From: DRQF01 sp964559135 | GTDB taxonomy: Bacteria; Planctomycetota; GCA-002687715; DRQF01 | DNA: 16,744 nucleotides | Direction: 5' to 3' | Assembly (NCBI GenBank): GCA_964559135.1 | Contig: CAZLGG010000085.1 | Span: 1 to 16,744, forward strand | Part shown: positions 1 through 7,457 of the stretch, piece by piece | How the letters are laid out: the number at the start of each line of letters is the position of its first letter | Position numbering within the stretch: position 1 is the stretch's first letter | Program-made: the position numbers and the translations under genes | The notes under the pieces: model-generated | What the model saw: the letters and a program-made list of their open reading frames with translations, nothing else | Told to the model about the DNA's origin: nothing | Database searches by the model: none

Positions 1-1279
1 CGCCCTCCCCGCTCGATAGCGCCCGAAACAGATCTACGAAGGCCTGACGCAACTGTTCGGGGACGACCTGGGCTCGGGGACGGATGGGGGCGGGGAGGTG
101 ATCGATCTCCAGGCCCTCCACGTCCGACTCCGCGATCGCGATGGCGGAACCGAGGATCTCGTCCAGGTCCAATTCGCGGGGAGCTTCGTCCTCCACACCG
201 GTCCAACGCGCCATGGCCGCGCAATCCGTCACGATGGCCCGGAGGTCCGGGGCGAGCTCCGTGGCGAGAGGAGACTCGCCGTCGATCTCCTCGACGCGGC
301 GAAGAAGCCGCTGAAGTCGCGTTGTTGTCCGTGTGGCGTGGCTGTGCACGCGCCGTCGAACCTCCCGATCCACGCGAGCCTCCACCACCAATGCATCAAG
401 TCTGGACGCGTCGAGTTCCGCGCCGAGTTGCTGCGCGGTCAACGCGGCGAGGGCTTCCGCCGACGCACCGCGAGGGGGGTCGACGACGCACACGAACCCC
501 TGGGATGGGGAGAGATGGCCGGCCAAGGGTGCCAGAATGAGACAGGACGCCTCACCGTGGAGCACGAGGGGGGATTGGGGAAGGAGTTCTTCCATGTGGC
601 CGCACCGGACGACATTCTTGACGTTCCCGACGAGCTGTGCGAACGACGTGTCCTGGCGGAGACGGGGGCCGAGGGTCGCTCCGGCGCCGCTCCATGCGAC
701 GATGTCGACCCCTTCGCGGGAGGGAACCACGTGACCGAGGAAGGCCGCGGGGGCGCGCAGTGCTCGACGAAGTGCGCGCAGCACCCGCGCGAACGAGGCG
801 TGTTCTTCCTGTTCCGGATCGCGAAGCGCTTGCAGCAGTTCCGATGTGGCCGCGGAGTTGCCGTGTTCCGGACGAGGCGGTTGGCAGACCTTCTCGGTTT
901 CGTCCCTCCAGACGATCTGAATGAGATCCTCGGCGCCCGGATGCAAGCACCAGGTGCCGGAGAGTTCGAGCCATCGCAGGCCGCGTCCCGGGACGAACAG
1001 GTGGAGTCGGTGCTGCGACTGACCTCGATGGGTGATCTCGTCCATGAAGCTTCGGACGGCTTCGGGGTCGGCTTCCACGACGAGCTCATCGATCCGTTGC
1101 GACTCGAACATGGACAACGGGCGACCGACGACGGCGGCAAGTTCCTCGGTGGCGTCGACGAAGCGCCCGTCGGGCGCGTGCAGCGAGATGGCCACCAGCC
1201 GACCGTGTCGCCAGCCCGCCAAGGGATGCAGAGGGATGTCGGCGCCCGTTTGCTTGGTCCCGTTTGATTCATGTCGCAT
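1..1279 (-). CDS. PAS-GAF sensor, histidine-kinase-like (partial, C-terminus off left edge)
   Basis: An open minus-strand frame starts at ATG 1279, with a GGGGA-type ribosome site just upstream, and runs off the left edge after 426 residues without a stop. Residues about 25-130 look like a PAS domain with PAC end: a 'PDGRFVDATEE' turn, then 'RWLELSGTW' and 'IQIVWRDETE'. Residues about 150-295 look like a GAF domain. A helical stretch (about 300-360) sits where a dimerisation/phosphoacceptor domain belongs, and 'DLDEILGSAIAIAESDVEGLEI' (split here as 371-380 and 381-392) plus 'PEQLRQAFVDLFRAL' (407-421) match the region leading into an HATPase N-box. The family senses small signals through PAS/GAF and normally autophosphorylates a histidine. 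Oddities: no H-E/D-x-R-N/T-P box (only H312 and H314 are nearby), and the N-box asparagine appears absent. No response regulator is in view. It could be a divergent kinase or a pseudokinase; the ATP-binding G boxes lie outside the window. Confidence 0.5.
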   Translation of the reverse strand, partial: MRHESNGTKQTGADIPLHPLAGWRHGRLVAISLHAPDGRFVDATEELAAVVGRPLSMFESQRIDELVVEADPEAVRSFMDEITHRGQSQHRLHLFVPGRGLRWLELSGTWCLHPGAEDLIQIVWRDETEKVCQPPRPEHGNSAATSELLQALRDPEQEEHASFARVLRALRRALRAPAAFLGHVVPSREGVDIVAWSGAGATLGPRLRQDTSFAQLVGNVKNVVRCGHMEELLPQSPLVLHGEASCLILAPLAGHLSPSQGFVCVVDPPRGASAEALAALTAQQLGAELDASRLDALVVEARVDREVRRRVHSHATRTTTRLQRLLRRVEEIDGESPLATELAPDLRAIVTDCAAMARWTGVEDEAPRELDLDEILGSAIAIAESDVEGLEIDHLPAPIRPRAQVVPEQLRQAFVDLFRALSSGEG

Positions 1280-1431
1280 CGTTTCCCCTTCCCCTTCCAC
1301 TCCGCGTCTGCGTCGCTCCGTGCATCGTTCGCACTTGGCCGTGGGGGGGGAGGACTGAGATGCGCCTTCAAGGGCGGTGCAGACGTTGCGCCCTCGGTCT
1401 TGGCATGCTCGTTTTCAACCCAGCAAAATTC

Positions 1432-1461
1432 ATATTAATTCAATCTTGTGCAGTTTGTCCA
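1432..1461 (-). promoter_or_regulatory. Candidate leftward promoter for the PAS-GAF sensor
   Basis: On the minus strand TGGACA (1461-1456) and TAATAT (1437-1432) are separated by 18 bases, matching the vegetative -35 consensus at 5 of 6 and the -10 at 4 of 6 positions. It lies in an AT-rich patch that stands out from the GC-rich surroundings, about 150 bases upstream of the sensor's ATG. Prediction from sequence only. Confidence 0.4.
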
Positions 1462-1507
1462 GCCCTTTTGAAGGAGGAAGGCCTCGGGTCTTCACCTCCC
1501 TCGGCGC

Positions 1508-1535
1508 TTGTCTGGTCTGGATGAGGCGATAGGAT
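1508..1535 (+). promoter_or_regulatory. Candidate promoter for the SRP RNA
   Basis: TTGTCT (1508-1513) and TAGGAT (1530-1535) are spaced 16 bases apart, each 4 of 6 to the vegetative consensus, and would place transcription start near 1543-1551, matching the 5' end of the RNA's closing helix. The match is weak by itself; its position is the main argument. Confidence 0.3.
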
Positions 1536-1550
1536 GTCCCGCCGTCACAC

Positions 1551-1706
1551 GGGGCGGTGGTTGAACGCCCGTCCGCGTGGGATCCGGGCCGTGACTCGCG
1601 CAACGAGCACGTGCGAACCGGGTCAGGCCTTGATCGGAGCAGCCCTAAGCAATGCTGCTCGTGTGCCGCGAGCACCACGACCCGGTTCCGACGCGGACGG
1701 CGCCCC
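1551..1706 (+). ncRNA. ffs: Bacterial signal recognition particle RNA (4.5S-like)
   Basis: The conserved domain IV core is present at about 1614-1650: 'GGGTCAGG', ten bases, then 'AGCAGCCCTAAGC'. In this family that internal loop binds Ffh for co-translational targeting to the membrane. The flanks fold into one long rod: GGGGCG 1551-1556 with CGCCCC 1701-1706; CGTCCGCGT with ACGCGGACG (9 bp perfect, right arm near 1690-1699); CCGGG with CCCGG; CTCGCG with CGCGAG; ACGAGCA with TGCTCGT. Ends are set by the outermost helix and are approximate. At about 156 nt it is longer than the roughly 110-nt E. coli form and much shorter than the long Alu-containing form. The apical loop is CC-UUGAUC-GG rather than the usual GGAA tetraloop. 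Location just upstream of dnaX is common for ffs. Confidence 0.88.
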
Positions 1707-1728
1707 CGGCACCCGGCCCTCCTCTTCC

Positions 1729-1752
1729 AGAAGGGGGCAGACACCCCCTTCT
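1729..1752 (+). terminator. Hairpin after the SRP RNA, probable terminator
   Basis: AGAAGGGGG (1729-1737) and CCCCCTTCT (1744-1752) form a perfect 9-bp stem with a 6-base loop. It begins about 22 bases after the last SRP RNA helix. The following bases are only pyrimidine-rich (CCTTC), without a true U-tract, so it may be a weak terminator, allow read-through into dnaX, or act as a processing stop. Confidence 0.5.
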
Positions 1753-1795
1753 CCTTCAGGCAAGATGGTGGCCCAGCTCGGGAGGTTTGCGCCCC

Positions 1796-3526
1796 ATGAC
1801 CTATGAGGTCTACACACTCAAGTATCGGCCGAAGAACTTCGACGATCTCGTCGGCCAAAAGGCGGTCGCCGAGACCCTCAAGCGGGCGGTCCAACAGGAT
1901 CGGATCGCCAACGCCTATCTGTTTTGCGGGAGTCGCGGGGTCGGCAAGACCTCGATGGCGCGCATCCTGGCGAAGGCGCTCAACTGTCCCGACGCCGTGG
2001 GCGGCGAGCCCTGCAACACCTGTGAGATCTGCGAATCCATCGGTCGCGGGGAAGACCTCGACGTCGTCGAGATCGACGGCGCCAGCAATCGCGGAATCGA
2101 TGACATCCGGAGCATCCGTGACAGCGCCGGCTACGTGCCGACGCGCGCCCGTCGAAAGATCTACATCATCGACGAGGTTCACATGCTCACGATTCAGGCG
2201 TTCAACGCCCTGCTGAAGGTGCTCGAGGAGCCGCCGGGTCACGTCCTGTTCGTCTTTGCGACCACCGACCCGAACAGTCTGCCGGACACGATCCTCTCCC
2301 GCTGCCAACGGCACGAGTTCCGTCGCATTTCCATCGAGGACATCGTGGGCCGTCTCCGCGAGATCTGCGGCAAAGAGGGTATCGAAGCGGGAGATGATGT
2401 CCTGAAGGCGATCGCCGCCAAGGCGGAAGGGGGGCTTCGCGACAGCATCTCCATCCTCGATCAGGTCGTCTCCTTCGCGGGGAACCAGGTCACCGAACAG
2501 GATTTGGAAGGAGCGTTGGGGCTCTTACCCCGGGAACGCCTCCGCGGACTCGTGAGATCTCTGGCCGCGGGGGACGTCGGCGCTGTGCTGGAGAAGCTCG
2601 CGGAAGCCGATCAGGCGGGAATCGACCCCCAGGAGTTGTTGCAACAGCTCACGGAAACCATGCGGGCGATGATGCTTCGCTTGGCGGACCCGGGGAGCGC
2701 TCACGGTGGGCCCCAGGCCGAAGCCCTGGATGCCGTCGCGACCGAGATGGGGCTCGATCGGGTGATGTATGTCTTGAAGTTATTCCTGAACACCCGCGGT
2801 GACATCCGTCGAGGAGGACACGAACGTATCCAGGTGGAGTTGGCCTGTTTGAAGGCGGCCCGCTCGACGGCTCTGCTCGGCCTGGACGATGTCCTGGCAC
2901 GCCTGGATTCGGGAGCATCCGTGCCCGTTGCCGCCCCGGACCGTTCCTCTCCGCCGGCGCCTTCGGCCGCGCGCGCCCCAGAGTCCCCCTCGGCCCCGGA
3001 GTCCCCCTCGCCGCCGTCCCAGGCCAGGGCCGAGCCCATCGCGAAGGCGACCACCGAGGAGCCTGTCAACGAACCCGTCGCGGAGAAGCCTTCGCCGCCG
3101 CCTTCTCCCAGCACGTCGTCGCCCCCCTCCGTGTTGCCTTTGCCGGGGGACGGGGCGTCGCTCAGGGATTTCTGGTCATCGATGTGCCGCGCGATGAAGA
3201 CGAAAAGCGCACTGCTCGCGTCGAGTTTGGGGAAGCTCCAGCCCGTCGAAGTGAGCGAGAAGCGCCTGGTGGCGTCTCTCCCTCCCGGTCAGGCTTTCCT
3301 GGGACGTCAGTTGCGAGAGCCGGACGCCCAGCGAGCCATCCGCGACGTGCTCCACCAGTTGATCGGCCATCCCGTGGCCTTCGAGCTGCGAGAGAGTTCG
3401 GCGAAGTCGCCTGCGGAGTCGACGCGGAAGGTGCGACCCGAGGATGACCCTGTGGTACGGAAATTCGTCGACCACTTCGACGGCGGCGTGCTCGAAGTCG
3501 AGAACGGGGAAGGTGACCTTCCGTGA
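1796..3526 (+). CDS. dnaX: DNA polymerase III subunit gamma/tau
   Basis: This 576-residue protein is the clamp-loader ATPase that loads the beta sliding clamp during chromosome replication. Visible motifs: the N-terminal 'YRPKNFDDLVGQ' (10-21), Walker A GSRGVGKT (45-52), four zinc-binding cysteines C64, C73, C76 and C79, Walker B DEVH (126-129), the SRC arginine-finger motif (168-170) and sensor-2 'GLRDSISILDQ' (213-223). A helical domain III follows to about 370, then a Pro/Ser/Ala-rich linker (about 375-450) and a tau-like C-terminal domain ending 'VVRKFVDHF...LEVE'. ATG 1796 is chosen because the family begins with this sequence and GGAGG lies at 1781-1785; upstream in-frame codons overlap the SRP RNA. 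The linker has a tandem PESPS repeat (18-base period near 2981-3010). I see no A-rich slippery site, so no programmed frameshift to make gamma is evident. The stop overlaps recR by four bases. Confidence 0.96.
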   Translation: MTYEVYTLKYRPKNFDDLVGQKAVAETLKRAVQQDRIANAYLFCGSRGVGKTSMARILAKALNCPDAVGGEPCNTCEICESIGRGEDLDVVEIDGASNRGIDDIRSIRDSAGYVPTRARRKIYIIDEVHMLTIQAFNALLKVLEEPPGHVLFVFATTDPNSLPDTILSRCQRHEFRRISIEDIVGRLREICGKEGIEAGDDVLKAIAAKAEGGLRDSISILDQVVSFAGNQVTEQDLEGALGLLPRERLRGLVRSLAAGDVGAVLEKLAEADQAGIDPQELLQQLTETMRAMMLRLADPGSAHGGPQAEALDAVATEMGLDRVMYVLKLFLNTRGDIRRGGHERIQVELACLKAARSTALLGLDDVLARLDSGASVPVAAPDRSSPPAPSAARAPESPSAPESPSPPSQARAEPIAKATTEEPVNEPVAEKPSPPPSPSTSSPPSVLPLPGDGASLRDFWSSMCRAMKTKSALLASSLGKLQPVEVSEKRLVASLPPGQAFLGRQLREPDAQRAIRDVLHQLIGHPVAFELRESSAKSPAESTRKVRPEDDPVVRKFVDHFDGGVLEVENGEGDLP

Positions 3527-4131
3527 AGGACTTTGCGGAGCCTTTGACCCGCCTCATTCACGAGTTGGGCCGCTTGCCGGGTGTCGGGCAGAGGACGGCG
3601 GAACGGCTGGCCTACCACCTCCTCAACGCCGACCGAGAGGATGTCCTGGCGCTCGCCGGGGCGATTCGCGACATCAAGACGAAACTGAAGCCCTGCCGCG
3701 TGTGTTTCAACGTGACCGACGAGGACGTCTGTTCGATCTGCGCGTCGTCCACGCGCGACCAGGGAAGGATCGCGGTGGTGGAATCCGTGAGGGATCTCGT
3801 CGCGATCGAACGGTCCGGTGCCTGGGATGGCGTCTATCATGTCCTGGGGGGACGCGTTGCACCCCTGGAAGGCAAGAGCTTGGAGACGACGACCCTGGGC
3901 AAGCTTCTGAAGCGGATGCAAGATGATTCTGAAGGAAAGATTCGCGAGATCGTCATCGCGACGAATCCCGACGCCGAAGGGGACACCACGGCGTTGGTTC
4001 TGAAAGAGCATCTCGAGGGGATGGGACGCAAAGTGACCCGCTTGGCGCGAGGAATTCCCACGGGGGGATCCATCGAATTCGCCAACGTGGACATTCTCAA
4101 GGACGCTTTCGAGGGCCGCGATCCGGCGTGA
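3523..4131 (+). CDS. recR: Recombination mediator protein RecR
   Basis: A 202-residue protein of normal family length. RecR forms a ring clamp that, with RecO and RecF, helps load RecA on gapped DNA. Seen in order: a helix-hairpin-helix 'LPGVGQRTAERLAYHLL' (18-34), a C4 zinc finger (C58, C61, C70, C73), and a Toprim domain with 'VVES' (85-88) and 'ATNPDAEGDTTA' (146-157), ending in the family's 'LARGIPTGGSIEF' segment (174-186). It starts at GTG 3523, whose TG is shared with the dnaX stop (GTGA overlap), with GGGGAAGG at about 3507-3514 as ribosome site, so it is translationally coupled to dnaX. Many genomes have a ybaB/ebfC gene between dnaX and recR; none is here. Confidence 0.96.
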   Translation: MKDFAEPLTRLIHELGRLPGVGQRTAERLAYHLLNADREDVLALAGAIRDIKTKLKPCRVCFNVTDEDVCSICASSTRDQGRIAVVESVRDLVAIERSGAWDGVYHVLGGRVAPLEGKSLETTTLGKLLKRMQDDSEGKIREIVIATNPDAEGDTTALVLKEHLEGMGRKVTRLARGIPTGGSIEFANVDILKDAFEGRDPA

Positions 4132-4179
4132 TGTGGGCGGTCGCGACGCCAGGGGTCGGCGGGAGAATGCTCTCGGGAG

Positions 4180-4208
4180 TACCGCACTCGCTTCGGCTTC
4201 CGTATAAT
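4180..4208 (+). promoter_or_regulatory. Candidate promoter of rpoN (perfect -10 box)
   Basis: TATAAT at 4203-4208 is an exact vegetative -10 hexamer in a GC-rich intergenic stretch between recR and rpoN, about 69 bases before the chosen start. No good -35 is present at the right distance (TACCGC at 4180-4185, 17-base spacing), so strength is uncertain. Confidence 0.45.
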
Positions 4209-4276
4209 GGGGGAGCCCTCCGGCCGGGCGACCGAGCCGGGGGGTGTTCTTCTATCAGCAAACCATGGGGATACCG

Positions 4277-5722
4277 ATGGCTCTCGAACTTCGACTGAAC
4301 CAAAAACTCGATCTGCAGCTGAAGCTGTCACCGCAGATCATTCAGTCGATCGAAATCCTCCAACTTCCGAGTATCGACCTCGAGGATCTCGTCCACCAGG
4401 AACTCGACACGAACGAGTACCTGGAAGTGGCACCCGATGAAACCGAAGACGAACAGCCCGCGCCCCCGCCGGACGATCGCGCCGCCTTGGAGCCCGAGGA
4501 GCAGATCGCCGTTCAGGAATTGCAGCGGATGGAAGAGCAGGGGCTTTTCGATAGCGAGATGCCTCGCGTCAAGAGCGCCCTCGATTGGGAAGCTTCCGAT
4601 CGCAAGATGGAGGCGATGAACAACACGGCGGGCCGCGGGCCTTCGCTCCACGAGTACCTCCTCGAGCAATACGGACTCCTCGACGTCGATCCCGCGCTGA
4701 GACCGCTCGGTGAAGCGATCATCATGAACATCAACGAGATCGGCCGACTCGATCGGAGTCTCGAGGAGATCGCCAAGGAATTCCCCGACATCACGCCCGA
4801 GCAAGCGGAGGAAGCCTTGCGGAGCGTTCAGGCTCTGGAGCCGCGGGGAATCGGAGCGCGCACCACCCAGGAATGCCTGCTCTTGCAACTGCGTCCCAAT
4901 GATCCCAACTACGAGTTGAAGCGGGAACTCATCACCGACTACCTGGAGGATCTGGCGAAAAACCGGCGCCCCAAGATCATCAAGGCTCTGGGGATCACCT
5001 TCGAGCAACTGGACGAGCTGGTCCGTGAGTTGGCGGAAATGGACGACCAGCCGGGGCGCTCGGCCGTCGACGTCAAGCCCCACTACATCTATCCCGATGT
5101 CGTGGTCGAGTGGATGCCCAACGGGTACGACGTCCGCTTGGCGTCCGACAATCTTCCGCCTCTCAGGGTGGACGAGACCTCGTATCGTCTGATCAGTCGA
5201 GACAAGAGCGCCGACCCGGAATTCAAGGAGCAGGCGAAGGAGCAGTTCGAGAAGGCGAAGCTCCTCGTGCAGGCGATCGAACAGCGGCAGAACACCCTCC
5301 TTCGCGTGGCGCGCCGGATCGTGCACTACCAATACGATTTCTTGGAATTCGGGCCCCACTACCTCCGGCCTTTGAAAATGCAGCAGGTGGCCGACGACCT
5401 TGGTATTCACGTTTCCACCGTCAGCCGGGCGACTCACGAAAAATACATGCAGACCCATCGTGGGATCTTCCCCATGAAGTTCTTCTTCGCGGGAGCGGCG
5501 GAGAGTGTGAACGGTGGCATGGAATCCCGGAACGCGGTCAAACAGCGCGTGAAGGAGATCATCGACAAGGAAGACAAGCACGATCCCTTGTCCGACGAGG
5601 AGATCGTCCGACGTCTCAGAGACAACTTCGGTATCAAGGTGGCGCGCCGGACGGTGACGAAATATCGCAAAGCTCTGGGGATTCCGTCGACCCGCCAACG
5701 CAAGATCTTCAGCGAGGATTGA
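4277..5722 (+). CDS. rpoN: RNA polymerase sigma-54 factor
   Basis: A 481-residue sigma-54. It directs RNA polymerase to -24/-12 promoters, which open only with an ATP-driven enhancer-binding activator. Region I is the N-terminal glutamine/leucine-rich segment with 'LKLSPQIIQSIEILQLPS' (15-32); region II (about 50-115) is acidic; the core-binding domain includes 'ALEPRGIGARTTQECLLLQL' (187-206); the helix-turn-helix is at about 366-390; the RpoN box ARRTVTKYRK is at 456-465 near the C-terminus, one residue away from the common ARRTVAKYRE form. ATG 4277 is chosen for the family-like start 'MALELRL' and GGGGA five bases upstream; GTG 4244 and ATG 4265 are in-frame alternatives. The usual partners (lptB, hpf, ptsN) are not adjacent and no activator is in the window, so its regulon cannot be read here. 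Confidence 0.95.
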   Translation: MALELRLNQKLDLQLKLSPQIIQSIEILQLPSIDLEDLVHQELDTNEYLEVAPDETEDEQPAPPPDDRAALEPEEQIAVQELQRMEEQGLFDSEMPRVKSALDWEASDRKMEAMNNTAGRGPSLHEYLLEQYGLLDVDPALRPLGEAIIMNINEIGRLDRSLEEIAKEFPDITPEQAEEALRSVQALEPRGIGARTTQECLLLQLRPNDPNYELKRELITDYLEDLAKNRRPKIIKALGITFEQLDELVRELAEMDDQPGRSAVDVKPHYIYPDVVVEWMPNGYDVRLASDNLPPLRVDETSYRLISRDKSADPEFKEQAKEQFEKAKLLVQAIEQRQNTLLRVARRIVHYQYDFLEFGPHYLRPLKMQQVADDLGIHVSTVSRATHEKYMQTHRGIFPMKFFFAGAAESVNGGMESRNAVKQRVKEIIDKEDKHDPLSDEEIVRRLRDNFGIKVARRTVTKYRKALGIPSTRQRKIFSED

Positions 5723-5757
5723 AACCGGCTCGCTCGGGACGTTGATGGCAAAGAGCG

Positions 5758-5785
5758 TTGTCCGTAGGATTCTCCGCCCAATAAA
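5758..5785 (+). promoter_or_regulatory. Candidate promoter of the propionate operon
   Basis: TTGTCC (5758-5763) and AATAAA (5780-5785), 16 bases apart, are each 4 of 6 to the vegetative consensus. They sit in the 98-base gap after rpoN, about 36 bases upstream of the mutase ATG. The gap is long enough to hold a separate promoter, but the match is weak. Confidence 0.3.
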
Positions 5786-5820
5786 CCGTTATCTCCCAAG
5801 AGTTTGAAGCGGGTGTGTCG

Positions 5821-7446
5821 ATGACTTCCTCCGACTTCCACGAGCGAATCGAAGCCTGGAAGAAACAGGCCGCCGGTGTGCCTTCCGTCCACACGTCGTC
5901 GGACATAAGAATCGATCCCTGCTACTTCGATTCCGTCCCCGCCGAGGCGCTGGGCGTGCCCGGTTCTCCGGACTTCCTTCGCGGCGTTTACGCCACCGGA
6001 TATCGCAAACGTCTCTGGACGATGCGTCAGTACGCGGGGTTCTCGACGGCCGAGGAGACGAACCGCCGTTTCAGGTACTTGTTGGAGGCGGGTCAGACCG
6101 GCCTTTCATGTGCCTTCGACCTGCCGACCCAGATCGGCTACGACCCGGATCACCCCCTCGCGGAAGGGGAGGTGGGCAAGGTCGGGGTCAGCGTCTGTTG
6201 CCTGGATGACATGCGCCGCCTCCTGGCCGACATCCCGCTGGACAAGGTGTCGACGTCGATGACGATCAACGCCACGGCCATGGTGCTTTTGGCTTTCTAC
6301 GTCGCCGTGGCGAAGGAACAGGGCGTGGCGCCGGAGGAGATTTCCGGAACGATCCAGAACGACATCCTCAAGGAATACGCGGCCCGCGGCACTTACCGGT
6401 TTCCGGTGGCGCCGTCTTTGAGACTCATCACCGACATCTTCTCGTGGTGCGCCGATCACGCCCCCCGCTTCAACACGATCAGCATCTCCGGGTACCACAT
6501 TCGGGAGGCCGGGAGCACGGCGGTCCAGGAGTTGGCCTTCACGCTGGCCAACGGCGTCGCCTATGTCGAGGCGGCCGTCGCCGCCGGGTTGGACGTGGAC
6601 CGATTTGCCGGTCGCTTGTCGTTCTTCTTCAACGCTCACAACGACCTGTTCGAGGAGGTCGCGAAGTTCCGTGCGGCCCGTCGCATGTGGTCTCGGATCA
6701 TGAGGGAGAGGTTCCAGGCACGAAACGAACGGTCCTGCATGCTGCGCTTTCACACTCAGACCGCGGGCTCCACGTTGACGAGTCGGCAGATCGACAACAA
6801 CGTCGTGCGCGTGACCTTGCAGGCCCTCGGCGCCGTGCTCGGGGGGACGCAGAGTCTGCACACGAACGGCCGCGACGAGGCGCTCGCGCTCCCGACGGAG
6901 GAATCCGCGCGGCTGGCCCTTCGCACTCAGCAGGTCATCGGCTTCGAGAGCGGAGTGACCCGGACCGTCGATCCCTTGGGCGGCAGTTACTTCGTCGAGG
7001 CGCTCACCGACGAGGTGGAGAAGAAGGCCCAGGAGTACATCGATCGCATCGACGAGTTGGGCGGCGCTGTCCAGGCCATCGAGAATGGATTCGTGCAAAA
7101 GGAGATCCATCGCTCCGCCTACGCCGCGCAGAAGCGCGTCGAATCGGGGGAGGACGTCGTCGTGGGAGTGAACCGCTTCGAAGTCGACGAGGAAACTCCG
7201 CCGCCGCTTTTGCGCATCGACGAGAGCGTTCGCGAACAGCAGACTCGCAAGCTCGATGCGCTCCGCGAGCGACGCGACGCGTCCGTCGTCCAGGGAAACC
7301 TCGATGCCTTGCGGTCGGCGGCGAAAGGGTCGGAGAACTTGTTTCCCCTCGTTCTCGCATGCGTCGAGTCGGAAGCGACGATCGGCGAGATCTGTGGTGT
7401 GCTCGAGGACGAATTCGGCCAATACGAGGAAGCCCGAGTGCTGTGA
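5821..7446 (+). CDS. mcmA: Methylmalonyl-CoA mutase, large (catalytic) subunit
   Basis: A 541-residue adenosylcobalamin-dependent mutase catalytic subunit that interconverts (R)-methylmalonyl-CoA and succinyl-CoA. The TIM-barrel signatures are clear: 'LWTMRQYAGFS' (65-75), 'GLSCAFDLPTQIGYD' (94-108), 'GTIQNDILKEY' (176-186), 'ISISGYHIREAG' (220-231), 'GGTQSLHTN' (341-349). By alignment from memory to the Propionibacterium enzyme, Y71, Q179, R189 and H226 match Tyr89, Gln197, Arg207 and His244. Tyr and Arg at the first and third sites favour methylmalonyl over isobutyryl-CoA, whose mutase has Phe and Gln. The position equivalent to Met78 is Gly60, an unusual change in the CoA-contact loop. No cobalamin-binding domain follows, so a separate small subunit must be encoded elsewhere. 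ATG 5821 is chosen; GTG 5815 is in frame. First gene of a five-gene coupled operon. Confidence 0.93.
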   Translation: MTSSDFHERIEAWKKQAAGVPSVHTSSDIRIDPCYFDSVPAEALGVPGSPDFLRGVYATGYRKRLWTMRQYAGFSTAEETNRRFRYLLEAGQTGLSCAFDLPTQIGYDPDHPLAEGEVGKVGVSVCCLDDMRRLLADIPLDKVSTSMTINATAMVLLAFYVAVAKEQGVAPEEISGTIQNDILKEYAARGTYRFPVAPSLRLITDIFSWCADHAPRFNTISISGYHIREAGSTAVQELAFTLANGVAYVEAAVAAGLDVDRFAGRLSFFFNAHNDLFEEVAKFRAARRMWSRIMRERFQARNERSCMLRFHTQTAGSTLTSRQIDNNVVRVTLQALGAVLGGTQSLHTNGRDEALALPTEESARLALRTQQVIGFESGVTRTVDPLGGSYFVEALTDEVEKKAQEYIDRIDELGGAVQAIENGFVQKEIHRSAYAAQKRVESGEDVVVGVNRFEVDEETPPPLLRIDESVREQQTRKLDALRERRDASVVQGNLDALRSAAKGSENLFPLVLACVESEATIGEICGVLEDEFGQYEEARVL

Positions 7447-7457
7447 AGGAGAGACCC

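Noticed and set aside
98..1267. 389-codon plus-strand frame at the left edge
   Set aside because: The minus frame from 1279 encodes recognisable PAS and GAF domains; the plus frame is low-complexity with no recognisable domain.
1401..1415. TGGCATG...TTTT with sigma-54-like spacing upstream of the SRP RNA
   Set aside because: The essential GC of the -12 element is missing.
2900..3180. Programmed -1 frameshift in dnaX that would make the shorter gamma form
   Set aside because: No A AAA AAG-type slippery heptamer is present in the expected region; the linker is C/G-rich.
4328..5698. 456-codon open frame opposite rpoN, and similar long antisense frames at 6106-7422, 7688-9385, 9331-10815 and 12034-13947
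   Set aside because: They are mirror frames of well-conserved genes in GC-rich DNA and their translations show no family motifs.
5746..5761. Sigma-54-like TGGC...TTG upstream of the mutase
   Set aside because: Spacing is one base too long and the second element reads TTGT rather than TTGC; sigma-54 sites tolerate neither well.
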